Assembly (NCBI GenBank): GCA_019689975.1
Contig: JADGGK010000016.1
Span: forward strand, 1-50,394
Length of the DNA stretch: 50,394 bases
Origin: Pseudolabrys sp.
GTDB taxonomy: Bacteria; Pseudomonadota; Alphaproteobacteria; Rhizobiales; Xanthobacteraceae
Reading direction: 5' to 3'
The position numbers were made by a program, and so were the translations under genes. Below, in pieces: positions 9,478 to 18,139 of this stretch; positions within the stretch are counted from its first letter, which is position 1; each line of letters begins with the position of its first letter. Below the pieces are notes generated by a model. That model was not told the DNA's origin, ran no database searches, and saw only the letters and a program-made list of their open reading frames with translations.

Positions 9478-10416
9478 CTATCGCTCCCGTCTGGCCCGGC
9501 AATGCCGGCGCAACAGCAGGGTGACCCAGCCGTCGCGCACGATGCGCCGCTGCAGCACGAGACGCTGCGCGCGATAGGCGGCGAGAGCGGCATTGGCCTG
9601 CGCGGGCAGCAGCCCCGAGAGCACGATCCACCCGCCGGGCGCGGCCAGGCGGCCGATCGACACCGCAAGGCGCAGCAGTGGCGCGAGCAGGATATTGGCG
9701 AGGATCGCCGCGTAGGGACCCTGGCGCGCAATCGTCGCCGCATTCGTGCCCGTGGCGCGGAGCACGCGCACGAGCGGCTGGACGCGATTGAGCCGCGCGT
9801 TGGCGCGCGCGGCGCCGACGGCGCGCGGATCGATGTCGCTTGCTATCACGAGGCCGCGGAAGCTTTTCGCGGCGGCAATGGCGAGCACGCCGGAACCGGT
9901 GCCGAGGTCGAGAAACCCGCACGCGCCGGTCGGCCTGCCGCGAGGCGCGCCGGCGCGGATCGGGGCCCTCCGGCGACGTTTCGCCAGCATGTCGATCGCC
10001 GCCAGGCAGCCCGCGGTCGTGCCGTGATGGCCGGTGCCGAAGGCCTGCGCGGCCTCGATCTCGATGCCGATGGCGTTGGCCGGAACGCGCGCGCGGTCGT
10101 GCGCGCCGTGCACGAAGAAGCGGCCGACGCGTACCGGGGCGAGGTCGGCAAGGCTGCGCGCCACCCAGTCCGTATCGGGCAGGCTCACGAAGACGAGCGC
10201 GTCGGCGGCCGCCTCGCCGGCGGCCGCGCGGACCAGCGCGCGCACCGCCTCGGGGTCGGGCGGATCGCGGAAATGGATGGCGACCTGCCAGCGGCCTTCG
10301 GCGGCCTCGAAGGCGGCGCAAGCGGCCGCCTCGGTCTCCAAGCCCTCGCCCAGCACGGCGACAAGGCGCCGCGCCGTTGGCTCGTCGCAGTCAAGCCGCA
10401 CGAGGGGGGTGCTCAT
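9478..10416 (-). CDS. prmA: Ribosomal protein L11 methyltransferase
   Basis: A 312-residue SAM-dependent methyltransferase expected to trimethylate ribosomal protein L11. The N-terminal half is the variable substrate-recognition domain. The catalytic half carries LDLGTGSGVLAIAAAK (SAM-binding motif I), the acidic SDIDPRAV strand and an ILANILLAPL segment like the NxL motif IV of the PrmA family. The ATG at 10416 is preferred over a start 12 codons upstream. It is divergent from the hemerythrin-like gene starting at 10469, with only 52 bases between them to hold both promoters. Related 50S protein methyltransferases are an alternative but fit less well. Confidence 0.88.
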   Translation of the reverse strand: MSTPLVRLDCDEPTARRLVAVLGEGLETEAAACAAFEAAEGRWQVAIHFRDPPDPEAVRALVRAAAGEAAADALVFVSLPDTDWVARSLADLAPVRVGRFFVHGAHDRARVPANAIGIEIEAAQAFGTGHHGTTAGCLAAIDMLAKRRRRAPIRAGAPRGRPTGACGFLDLGTGSGVLAIAAAKSFRGLVIASDIDPRAVGAARANARLNRVQPLVRVLRATGTNAATIARQGPYAAILANILLAPLLRLAVSIGRLAAPGGWIVLSGLLPAQANAALAAYRAQRLVLQRRIVRDGWVTLLLRRHCRARRER

Positions 10417-10468
10417 CGCCGCATTTACAGCGTTTGCCGACAGCTCTGGCAATGGCTATGGAAGCGGC

Positions 10469-11083
10469 ATGACCGATCCGCCGCCCCCCTCTCATGCCGA
10501 GGCGCTCGCGCTTGAGCACCGCGACGGATGGCCGCCGGAGCTGCGCTTGCTGCTCGCGCGCTATCCGCGCGAGGAATGGCACAACCATGCCAATCTCGGC
10601 GACATGGCGCGCTTCTGGCTCTCGCGCCACGCGATGTTCCGCGAGTTGGCGGATCTCGTGCAACGGGTCGCGCAGGGATTTGATGCCGGCGAGATCGCGC
10701 CGACCCGCTTCCCCGGCCTCATCATGCCGCGGCTGCAGTTCCTGCTCCGGCAGCTTGCGCTGCACCACCAGATCGAGGATCTGCACTATTTCCCGCTCTT
10801 CCGCGCCGCCGAGGCGAGACTCGCGCGCGGCTTCGACGTGCTCGAGCAGGATCACCACGCCATCCACGCTTATATGGCGCGCGTTGCGGAGACGGCGAAC
10901 GCGCTTTTGCACGCGCTCGCGGGCGCCGACATCGCGCGCCATGCGCGCTGCGGCGCCGACCATGCCGCGGCCAGCCGCGCGCTGATCCGCGGCCTGCTGC
11001 GCCATCTCGATGACGAGGAAGACCTGATCGTGCCGCTCATTCTCGACCGCGGCGAGGCGGCGCTGGGCGTGGCGCATCCGTGA
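10469..11083 (+). CDS. Hemerythrin-like (HHE domain) protein
   Basis: A 204-residue soluble protein with a four-helix hemerythrin/HHE fold expected to hold a non-haem di-iron centre. Candidate ligands lie in EEWHNHANLGD, ALHHQIEDLHYFP, VLEQDHHAIHAYM and RHLDDEEDLIVP, in the right order and spacing for the family. Such domains bind oxygen or NO or store iron, and the sequence alone does not say which. The ATG at 10469 (MTDPPPPSHAEAL) is used because the open frame upstream overlaps prmA on the other strand. Confidence 0.85.
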   Translation: MTDPPPPSHAEALALEHRDGWPPELRLLLARYPREEWHNHANLGDMARFWLSRHAMFRELADLVQRVAQGFDAGEIAPTRFPGLIMPRLQFLLRQLALHHQIEDLHYFPLFRAAEARLARGFDVLEQDHHAIHAYMARVAETANALLHALAGADIARHARCGADHAAASRALIRGLLRHLDDEEDLIVPLILDRGEAALGVAHP

Positions 11084-11160
11084 CGGGGTATGCCCGGCGT
11101 TCCCGGCCGCCGGCGATCACCGCGGGCCTGCCGGGCGCGCCGCCGCGGACGCGATCCGGA

Positions 11161-11316
11161 TCAGCGCTTGGTGTGCTTGAAATACTGGATCGCGCGCTCG
11201 TGCCGCAGCGCCTCGCGTCGACTCGCGAAGGTACCCAGATTGCGGCGACGGCCGGTCCTCGGGTCCTTCTTGCGCGAGTAGAGGCGGTATTTGCCGGACG
11301 CCAGCTTGCGGATCAC
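11161..11316 (-). CDS. Small basic unknown protein
   Basis: A 51-residue protein starting with GTG: VIRKLASGKYRLYSRKKDPR, then a GRRRNLGTF turn and a helical ASRREALRHERAIQYFKH end. GAGGAG stands nine bases before the GTG, which settles the start against longer readings. Short proteins of this type (IRKL-SG-YRLYSRKK...RRNLGTF) recur in rhizobia and other proteobacteria. The strong basic charge suggests nucleic-acid contact, but no function is known to me. It follows the basic 159-residue gene by 26 bases, so they are probably co-transcribed. Confidence 0.75.
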   Translation of the reverse strand: MIRKLASGKYRLYSRKKDPRTGRRRNLGTFASRREALRHERAIQYFKHTKR

Positions 11317-11342
11317 GGTTCTGGGCTCCTCGTCGGTCGTCC

Positions 11343-11822
11343 TCAAGCCGATCGCCGACGCCGCGATCTGGTTCCGCGGCGTTTGCGGCGCACCGCGGCC
11401 TGCGCCTTGACGATGTTGATGCGCCGAGCGCGGCGCATGGCCGGCGTGGGCTTGGCTCTTTCGGGGACATTGCGGCGCGGACGCGCCACGAAACGGTCGC
11501 CGCCGAGGTGGCGCGGCGCGGCCCCGAGTTGCGCCAGAACCCGGCGCGCCGCCTGCGTGTCGCCGACGAGAGTGCGACCCGCGCGATGCGCTTGGCCCTT
11601 GCCGATCAGCCATTTCTGCGTCGCCCAGCCGCCGCTCGCACGCCGGCCGGCCACGCGCTCGATGCCGCCGCGCCGGCCGACGTCATGATTGCGAAAGGCG
11701 ACGAAATCGGAACGCGGACGGACCTCGATGTGGAAGTATTTTCCGCTGCCGCGCGCGCCGGGCTTGGCGCGGCGTCGACGGACCGCGGAGCTCGCGCGGC
11801 CTCTTGCTGTTCTCGGTGCCAT
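11343..11822 (-). CDS. Basic unknown protein, rhizobial type
   Basis: A 159-residue protein with Arg-rich ends (RRRRAKPG near the start, RRKRRGTRSRRRRSA at the C-terminus) around a conserved core: KYFHIEVRPRSDFVAFRNHD, GGIERVAGRRASGGWATQKW and GDRFVARPRRNVPERAKPTP. AAGGAG lies nine bases before the ATG and fixes the start. I recognise the core as a conserved hypothetical of Rhizobiales, without known activity. The composition suggests a nucleoid- or RNA-associated protein, which is inference. It is 83 bases downstream of the L,D-transpeptidase and 26 bases upstream of the 51-residue gene, all on the same strand. Confidence 0.72.
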   Translation of the reverse strand: MAPRTARGRASSAVRRRRAKPGARGSGKYFHIEVRPRSDFVAFRNHDVGRRGGIERVAGRRASGGWATQKWLIGKGQAHRAGRTLVGDTQAARRVLAQLGAAPRHLGGDRFVARPRRNVPERAKPTPAMRRARRINIVKAQAAVRRKRRGTRSRRRRSA

Positions 11823-11905
11823 GACGGGTGTCTCCTTTCTTCGCCGCGGCGGCGCCGGCTGCCGCGTCCAACGATGCCCGCGCGGGCTTGCCGTTCGACG
11901 CCGGC

Positions 11906-12586
11906 TCATCGGCCATAGAAGGGAAAGAAAGGGATGAGCCCGCGCGGCCGGATGTAATAGTATCCGTCGTCGTCGTAATAGTAATAACGCGGCGGGGCGC
12001 GATAGACGCGGCGCGGAGGAAGCGCGATCGGCGCCTCGTCATCGTCGTCGGAATATTGCGCATCGTCGGGCGCGCGCAGGTCGCCGTTCGGGCGCGGCAG
12101 CGCGCTCGCCACCGCGCGCGGCTTGGCACGCTCCGCCACCGCCGGCAGTTCCTCCTTGGGGATGGTGCCGGTGAGAACCACGGTGGTGTGCGCCATCTTG
12201 TGCTTCTTCACCAGGTCCCAGAGGAGCGCGGCATGCGCGACGGACAATCGCACGCAACCGTGCGACGCCGGGTGGCCGAGACCCTTGTGGTTGGTGCCGT
12301 GAATTGCATGACCCTTCTCGGTGAAGAAGATGGAATAGGGCATGGGCGCGTCGTCCCATTCGCGGCTGAAATGATCCTTCTCCATGCGGAACGGCTTGAA
12401 GATGCCGTCCGGCGTGTCATATTGCGCGATCCCGGTCGACACCGGCCAGACATAGCGCTGCTCGCCGTCGACGGAGACGGTCATTTGCTGCGTCGACTTG
12501 TCGATGTGAATCAGCAGGTCGGCGCGCGCCGGCGTGATGACGGCGATGATCGCGGCGGCGGCAACCAGAGCGGCGGGAAAACGCAT
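11906..12586 (-). CDS. L,D-transpeptidase (YkuD domain)
   Basis: A 226-residue exported enzyme that makes or modifies peptidoglycan, forming 3-3 cross-links or attaching proteins to meso-diaminopimelate. Residues 1-22 form a signal peptide (cleavage after PARA). The YkuD signature is complete: His96 in HAIHGTNH and His109-Gly-Cys111 in HPASHGCVRLS, Cys111 being the acyl-accepting nucleophile. The start is supported by GGAGG nine bases upstream. After the catalytic domain comes an acidic, then Tyr-rich tail (PRYYYYDDDGYYYIRP) of unknown use. It leads a probable three-gene unit with the two small basic proteins downstream. Confidence 0.92.
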   Translation of the reverse strand: MRFPAALVAAAAIIAVITPARADLLIHIDKSTQQMTVSVDGEQRYVWPVSTGIAQYDTPDGIFKPFRMEKDHFSREWDDAPMPYSIFFTEKGHAIHGTNHKGLGHPASHGCVRLSVAHAALLWDLVKKHKMAHTTVVLTGTIPKEELPAVAERAKPRAVASALPRPNGDLRAPDDAQYSDDDDEAPIALPPRRVYRAPPRYYYYDDDGYYYIRPRGLIPFFPFYGR

Positions 12587-12744
12587 GATACGACCTCCAG
12601 CCCATCCGTCGTGGCAAGCTTAGCATGCCGCGGGGCGGGATTAAGGCAGGGCGGGTATCCGGATAAGTCGCGACCGCGGGCATTGGTTTCACATTCGCGT
12701 GCGATTCGTTGCGCGCCCGGCCCCGCGCGCGACCGCGGCGTCAT

Positions 12745-13149
12745 TCATTCGCTTCCCAGCTCCAGCACCCAGTAGCGCCGCCCGTCCGCCGCCACCGCGG
12801 AGGCGAGGCCGTAATGGGTGAGCCCGCGCAACAGCATGTTGCGGCGGTGAGCGGGTGACCGCGACCACATTCTGAAGGCGCAGTCGGCGTCGGGGCAACC
12901 ATAGGCGACGTTTTCGGCCGCGATCGCGTTGAAGGCGGCGACCCGCTCGCGGAAGCCGCGATGATCAAGATGGCGCCGCGCCGCCAGGTCGCGCGCATGG
13001 GCATGGGCGGCGCCGGCGAGCGCCGCGCTGACCGCAAGCGGCGGCAGTCGATGTTTGGCGCGCAGGGTGTTGATGTCGAAGGCCCGCGCCGGCGCGGCAA
13101 GCGCAAGGCATGCGGCGAGTGCAAAGAGAGGAGATGCCGATCGGCGCAT
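12745..13149 (-). CDS. CAP (SCP/YkwD-like) secreted protein
   Basis: A 134-residue protein with a signal peptide (MRRSASPLFALAACLALAAP, cleavage after ARA) followed by a short CAP domain. Family landmarks are AHAHARDLAARRHLDHRGF, AENVAYG and MWSRSPAHRRNMLLRGLTHYG. The pair of cysteines in GCPDADC may form a disulfide in the periplasm. The frame is open for 38 more codons upstream, but the internal ATG at 13149 gives the proper signal peptide. Bacterial CAP proteins are structurally defined but their substrates are mostly unknown. It lies 158 bases upstream of the L,D-transpeptidase on the same strand, which fits an envelope role. Confidence 0.82.
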   Translation of the reverse strand: MRRSASPLFALAACLALAAPARAFDINTLRAKHRLPPLAVSAALAGAAHAHARDLAARRHLDHRGFRERVAAFNAIAAENVAYGCPDADCAFRMWSRSPAHRRNMLLRGLTHYGLASAVAADGRRYWVLELGSE

Positions 13150-13243
13150 GACCGCGGGTTCCCAGCTTCCGACCCTCAGAACACCCGAGGCGCTCGCGCA
13201 TTCCCGCGCGCGGGGCGGATCCGGCAAGGCCGCGATCACGAAA

Positions 13244-13271
13244 GCCATGATCCCGGCGGCCATGATCCCGG
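13244..13271. repeat. Short tandem repeat, two copies
   Basis: GCCATGATCCCGG occurs at 13244-13256 and again at 13259-13271, a 15-base period in the gap between the CAP gene and the helicase gene. It may be chance in GC-rich sequence. The rest of the gap shows no gene. Confidence 0.4.
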
Positions 13272-13339
13272 ACCCGTCGCTGCCGCGCCGAGTGCCCGCG
13301 CCCGTCCTCGTCCGGAGCGAGCGCGCAAGGGAGGATCGC

Positions 13340-15898
13340 TCACACCCGCTCCAGGAAACGGTCCACGACCCGTTTCTCCCCGGCCTTGTCGAAGGCGACG
13401 GTGAGTTTGTTGCCGTCGACGGCGATGACGTTGCCGTTGCCGAACTTCTGGTGGAAGACGCGCTCGCCCACGGCGAATTGCGACACGGTGCCGGTCGATT
13501 TGGCGATGAGCGCGCCTTCGATGAGCGGCGGCGCGCGGCGCGCCCGCAAGGGATGCCCGCCGCGTCCCGCGTCCCCCGCTTGGCCTGGGCGGGAAACGAG
13601 CCGCGAGGCGGGGCGCCGGCCGCGTTCGGCGGCCTCCACGCGCGCCTCGGCTGCGGAGGCTTCGTCGGCTCCAGCGCCGCGGCGACCCTGCGCGCGCCGC
13701 CAGCCGGGCGTGCCGTAATTGGAGCCGAAGGCGGTCATCTCGTCAAAACGGCTTGCGCCGTAGGCGGCCATGCCGAATCCGCCGGTTCTCGCCTCGGTGA
13801 CCTCGACATTGTCCGGCGGCAGCTCGTCGAGGAAGCGCGAGGGGATGGTGGAGGTCCACAATCCGTGGATGCGCCGGTTGGTGGCGAAATAGATGCGGGC
13901 GCGCTTGCGCGCGCGGGTGAGCCCGACATGGGCGAGGCGGCGTTCCTCCTCGAGGCCGGCGTGACCCTCCTCGTCGAGCGAACGCTGGTGCGGAAACAGG
14001 CCATCCTCCCAGCCGGGCAGGAATACGGTGTCGAACTCGAGGCCCTTGGCCGCATGCAACGTCATGATGTTGACGGCTTCGCCGCCTTCGCCGCCGTCGG
14101 CGTCCGTCACCAGCGCGATGTGCTCGAGGAATCCGGTGAGGTTCTCGAACTCTTCCATGGAGCGGATGAGCTCCTTGAGATTTTCCAGGCGGCCGGCGGC
14201 ATCGGCGGAGCGGTCCCGCTGCCACATCTCGGTATAGCCGCTCTCGTCGAGCACGATTTCCGCAAGCTTCGCATGCGGGATCTTGGCGCCGAGGCCGCGC
14301 CAGCGGTCGAAGCAGTCGACCAGCGCGCGCAGGGCGGCGCGCGGCTTCGGCTTCATCTCGCCGCTTGCGCCAAGCAGACGCGCGGCCTCGAGGAGCGGGA
14401 TGCGCTTGCGGCGCGCCACTTCGTTGAGCATCTGCAGGGCGGCGTCGCCCAGGCCGCGCTTGGGCACGTTGAGGATGCGTTCGAAGGCCAGGTCGTCGGC
14501 GGGCTGCGCGATCACGCGCAGATAGGCGAGCGCGTCGCGGATCTCGGCGCGTTCGTAGAAGCGCGGGCCGCCGATCACCCGAAAGGGCAGGCCGATCTGG
14601 ATGAAACGGTCCTCGAACTCGCGCATCTGGAACGAGGCGCGCACGAGAATGGCGATCTCGTCGAGCGGATGGTCCGCGCCGTTCTCGCGCGCGGCGCGCT
14701 GCATCGCCTCGATCTCTTCGCCGATCGCGCGCGCCTCGTCTTCCGAATCCCAGCAGGCGGTGACCTGCACCTTCTCGCCGGGGCCTCCCTCCGCGCGCAG
14801 CGTCTTTCCGAGCCGACCCCGATTGTGTGCGATGAGGTGAGCGGCCGCGGCCACGATATGGCCGGTCGAGCGATAGTTGGTTTCGAGGCGGATGATCCTC
14901 GCGCCGGGGAAATCATGCTCGAAGCGCAGGATGTTGTCGACGTCGGCGCCGCGCCAGCCGTAGATCGATTGATCGTCGTCGCCGACGCAGCAGATGTTCG
15001 TATGCAGGCGCGGGCCGACGTCCGGGGAGCGCCCGCGTTCGGCTCCCTCATCCCCGGCGGTTGCGGCGCCCGGCGCGTCCGGCGAGGATCGCGGCTGTGC
15101 CAGCAGCTTCAGCCACAGATACTGCGCGGTATTGGTGTCCTGATATTCGTCCACGAGAATGAACTTGAAGCGCTCCTGATACTGCCGCAGGATGTCGGGA
15201 TGCTGTCGGAACAGGCGGATACACTCGAGCAGCAGATCGCCGAAATCCGCGGCATTGAGCGTCTTCAGCCGCTGCTGATAGGCCTGATAGAGCGCCTTGC
15301 CCTTGCCGTTGGCGAAGCTTACGGCCTCGATCGCCGGCACCTGGTCCGGCGCGAGACCGCGATTCTTCCAGCCTTCGAGCAACGCCGCGAACACGCGCGC
15401 CGGCCATCGCTGCTCGTCGAGCTTTTCGAACTCGAGGAGCTGCTTGATCAGCCGGATCTGGTCGTCGGTATCGAGGATGGTGAAGTCGCTCCTGAGGCCG
15501 ACGAGCTCGGCATGGCGGCGCAGGATCTTGACGCCGATCGCGTGGAAGGTGTCGAGCCAGGGCATGCCCTCGACCACCTGACCGATCATCTGCCCCACGC
15601 GGTCCTTCATTTCCCGCGCCGCCTTATTGGTGAAGGTGACGGCGAGGATCTCGGCCGGCCGCGCGCGGCCCAGATTGAGAATGTGGGCGATGCGGGTCGT
15701 GAGCACGCGCGTCTTGCCGGTGCCGGCGCCGGCGAGCACCAGCACGGGCCCGTCCAGGGTCTCGACCGCGCATCGTTGATCGGGGTTGAGACCGGCAAGA
15801 TAGGTCGCGCCGCGCAAGCGCAGCGCGCGCGCCGCTATCCCTTCCGCGGCGGGCTGCGGACCGGTGTCGATCGGGACGCGATGTTCGGCTTCGGACAT
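13340..15898 (-). CDS. ATP-dependent DNA helicase, UvrD/PcrA family
   Basis: An 852-residue superfamily 1A helicase that unwinds DNA 3' to 5' in repair and replication restart. Walker A is GAGTGKT at residues 57-63, followed by VTFTNKAAREM (motif Ia), LVDEYQDTN (Walker B) and GDDDQSIYGWRGAD (motif III). Motifs IV-VI include NYRST, IMTLHAAKGLEFDTVFLPG and VGLTRARKRA. The C-terminal 40 residues (RVFHQKFGNGNVIAVDGNKL) form the Tudor-like PcrA/UvrD tail. ATG at 15898 is preferred to a TTG 15 codons upstream. Rhizobial genomes may carry more than one UvrD-like enzyme, so I leave the symbol open. Confidence 0.93.
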   Translation of the reverse strand: MSEAEHRVPIDTGPQPAAEGIAARALRLRGATYLAGLNPDQRCAVETLDGPVLVLAGAGTGKTRVLTTRIAHILNLGRARPAEILAVTFTNKAAREMKDRVGQMIGQVVEGMPWLDTFHAIGVKILRRHAELVGLRSDFTILDTDDQIRLIKQLLEFEKLDEQRWPARVFAALLEGWKNRGLAPDQVPAIEAVSFANGKGKALYQAYQQRLKTLNAADFGDLLLECIRLFRQHPDILRQYQERFKFILVDEYQDTNTAQYLWLKLLAQPRSSPDAPGAATAGDEGAERGRSPDVGPRLHTNICCVGDDDQSIYGWRGADVDNILRFEHDFPGARIIRLETNYRSTGHIVAAAAHLIAHNRGRLGKTLRAEGGPGEKVQVTACWDSEDEARAIGEEIEAMQRAARENGADHPLDEIAILVRASFQMREFEDRFIQIGLPFRVIGGPRFYERAEIRDALAYLRVIAQPADDLAFERILNVPKRGLGDAALQMLNEVARRKRIPLLEAARLLGASGEMKPKPRAALRALVDCFDRWRGLGAKIPHAKLAEIVLDESGYTEMWQRDRSADAAGRLENLKELIRSMEEFENLTGFLEHIALVTDADGGEGGEAVNIMTLHAAKGLEFDTVFLPGWEDGLFPHQRSLDEEGHAGLEEERRLAHVGLTRARKRARIYFATNRRIHGLWTSTIPSRFLDELPPDNVEVTEARTGGFGMAAYGASRFDEMTAFGSNYGTPGWRRAQGRRGAGADEASAAEARVEAAERGRRPASRLVSRPGQAGDAGRGGHPLRARRAPPLIEGALIAKSTGTVSQFAVGERVFHQKFGNGNVIAVDGNKLTVAFDKAGEKRVVDRFLERV

Positions 15899-16032
15899 TG
15901 ATTGATTCTGCTTCCGCCTGAAAATGACATTGATGGCCGGCAATTTCGAGGGGCATTCAAGCCCCTCGCCGCGGCCGCTGGAACTCGCGGCGGCGAGCCT
16001 CTAAGCTAGCGCGGATGTCGGTGATAGTGACC

Positions 16033-16123
16033 GCTCATTGCGAGCGCAACGAAGCAATACGGAATTGGCCATGCCGAGGCGGGATTGCTTCGTCGCCCCT
16101 TCGGGGCTCCTCGCCATGACGGC
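16033..16123. repeat. Palindromic interspersed repeat
   Basis: An imperfect inverted repeat. TCATTGCGAG with a nearby GAAGCAAT faces ATTGCTTCG and TCGCCATGACGGCG about 50 bases later, with an inner GCCCCTTCGGGGC hairpin. The same words recur at 50231-50361 and, partly, near 19450 and 48924. It lies between the divergent helicase and cupin genes. The rest of the 287-base gap shows nothing I can name. Confidence 0.7.
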
Positions 16124-16185
16124 GCCGATGCAATCCGATCGGAACCTGCCGTAGCCGGCAGGCAAGCCACAGGGAGCCCCATGTC

Positions 16186-16635
16186 ATGCAGCCACTCACG
16201 CCAGGCGTCACCAAGGCCAATACCGGCATCGACGGCATCGTCTGGAACATCCTGGGCCAGACTTACGTGCCCAAACAAGTCTGCGAATCCTCCTTCTCGT
16301 GGCACGCGACCTTCCCGCCCGCCACCTCGGTGCCGCCGCACGTGCACCCGACCCAGGACGAATTCATCTACATGCTGGAGGGCCGGCTCGACGCCTGGGT
16401 CGACGGCAAGGATTTCGTCGCCACCGCCGGCGATCTCATTCGCCTGCCGATGAACATTCCGCACGGGCTGTTCAACAAATCCGATCAGCCGGTGAAATGC
16501 CTGTTCTGGGTTACGCCCACGCGCAGGCTCTACGACCTGTTCTGGGCGATCCATGCGATGAAGGAGCAGAAGCCGCAGGAGGTCATGGCGCTTGCGGCGC
16601 GCCACGAGATCAATTTCCTGCCGCCGCCGGCATGA
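16186..16635 (+). CDS. Cupin-domain protein
   Basis: A 149-residue single cupin. Motif 1 reads PPHVHPTQDEFIYMLEGRLD (two His and a Glu as metal ligands) and motif 2 reads GDLIRLPMNIPHGLFN (third His). Such small metal-binding beta-barrels act as dioxygenases, isomerases or ligand sensors, and the sequence does not decide. AGGGAG lies about ten bases before the ATG. It converges on the FAD monooxygenase gene, so both may belong to one catabolic pathway for a ring or quinone substrate (inference). Confidence 0.85.
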   Translation: MQPLTPGVTKANTGIDGIVWNILGQTYVPKQVCESSFSWHATFPPATSVPPHVHPTQDEFIYMLEGRLDAWVDGKDFVATAGDLIRLPMNIPHGLFNKSDQPVKCLFWVTPTRRLYDLFWAIHAMKEQKPQEVMALAARHEINFLPPPA

Positions 16636-16731
16636 ACGGCGCGCCGTCCCCGACCGCTCTGCCGCGAACGGCAAAAGCGTCGCGGTCGCCGCGCCGAGGC
16701 CGCGGCGGATCGCGATGGCCGCGGCGCGGGC

Positions 16732-17982
16732 TCAGGCGACCTTTTCCGGCCGATTGACCTGTTCCTTGGCAAATCCGGCCTTGGCCGCGTAGCCGCGCAC
16801 GATCGCCTTGCGCTCTTCGTAGGAGAGCACGTTGTCGATGTCGTCGAAGCCGTCGGGCGCACGCGCCTCGACCGCGTCGATGACGCCTTCGGGTCCGCCG
16901 GAGCGGTTGGCGCGGACGATTTCCGCCGTCATCGGCAACCGCTCGCGCTCATAGGCCCACAGCGCCTGATAGACATGCTCGCAATCGCGGAGCCGATCCG
17001 CGAGGCAGCGCGCGTCGAGAATCGCCTGCGAGGCGCCATTCGAGCCCACCGGATACATCGGATGCGCGGCGTCGCCGAGCAGCGTCACCCGGCCGTGGGA
17101 CCAGCGCGGAAGCGGGTCGCGGTCGCACATGGGAAATTCCCAGAATTCCGGCGTCGCCTCGATCAGCGCCTTGGCATCCACGAAGGGGATGTTGAAACGC
17201 TGCACATGCGGCATCAGGTCCTCGAATTTTCCCGGCCGCGACCAGTCCTCCTTCTTCGGCGGCGCGCCGCCCGCGCCGACCTTCACCAGCACCGCCCAAT
17301 TGGTCAGCGCCCGGTCGGGACGTGCGCTCGCGCCGATCGGATAGACGACGAGCTTGGCGGCCATCCCGCCCGCGATCACCATCGAACGCCCGGTGAGAAA
17401 TTGCGGCCAGTCGGCGGCGCCGCGCCAGAGCATGGAGCCGTTCCACCGCGCCGGCCCTTCGTTCGGATATAGCGTCTCGCGCACGAAGGAGTGAATGCCG
17501 TCGGCGCCGACGAGGACGTCCCCGCGCGCGGTGGCGAGGTGGGCGCCGTCGCGGCCGAAGAAATAGGCGGTGACGCCCGCCTCGTCCTGGGTGAATGCGC
17601 CGAGGCGATGGCCCGTGTGGATGCACGATTCGCCGAGACGCGCGCGCACCGCCTGGTAGATCACCGTCTGCAAACGGCCACGATGGATGGAGAACTGCGG
17701 ATATTCGTAGCCCGCGTCGGTGCCGCGCGGCTCGCGCCAGATCACCTGCCCGGCGCGGTTGGTATAAAGCAGCTCGTGCGTGCGGATGCCCACCTGGTCG
17801 AGCCGCGACAGCAGCCCGAGCTCGGCGAGCTCCTTGATCGCATGCGGCAGCGTGTTGATGCCCACGCCCAGCTCGCGGATGGCATCGGCCTGCTCGAAGA
17901 GCTCGCACGCGATTCCGCGCGCATGCAGCATCAGCGCGGTGGTCAGGCCCCCGATTCCGCCGCCGACGATGATCGCTTTCAT
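16732..17982 (-). CDS. FAD-dependent monooxygenase (flavin hydroxylase type)
   Basis: A 416-residue class A flavoprotein monooxygenase, of the family with salicylate hydroxylase and PhzS. It would use NAD(P)H and O2 to hydroxylate an aromatic or similar ring. The FAD dinucleotide motif GGGIGGL is at residues 7-13. GADGIHSFVRE is the conserved DG motif contacting FAD and NAD(P)H, and LLGDAAHPMYPVGSNGA is the GD motif binding the FAD ribityl. The protein lacks a signal peptide. It is divergent from the solute-binding protein at 18140 with 157 bases between. The substrate cannot be read from sequence. Confidence 0.88.
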   Translation of the reverse strand: MKAIIVGGGIGGLTTALMLHARGIACELFEQADAIRELGVGINTLPHAIKELAELGLLSRLDQVGIRTHELLYTNRAGQVIWREPRGTDAGYEYPQFSIHRGRLQTVIYQAVRARLGESCIHTGHRLGAFTQDEAGVTAYFFGRDGAHLATARGDVLVGADGIHSFVRETLYPNEGPARWNGSMLWRGAADWPQFLTGRSMVIAGGMAAKLVVYPIGASARPDRALTNWAVLVKVGAGGAPPKKEDWSRPGKFEDLMPHVQRFNIPFVDAKALIEATPEFWEFPMCDRDPLPRWSHGRVTLLGDAAHPMYPVGSNGASQAILDARCLADRLRDCEHVYQALWAYERERLPMTAEIVRANRSGGPEGVIDAVEARAPDGFDDIDNVLSYEERKAIVRGYAAKAGFAKEQVNRPEKVA

Positions 17983-18139
17983 GACGGACGCCCCGACGCT
18001 ACGCCGCGGCTATCATGTCGTCTCGCATGCCGGCCGGCAACCATTCCCTGCCGGCGCAGCCGGCGCCGGGGCCGGTTGACTTGCCCCCGTCCGACCCGCT
18101 CAACTGGGCACGCGGCGCTTGTGACGGGAGGGTCGGGTC

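Noticed and set aside
13055-15901. A 948-codon open frame on the plus strand
   Set aside because: It is antisense to the UvrD/PcrA helicase gene, which has all its motifs. Long antisense frames are expected in GC-rich DNA.
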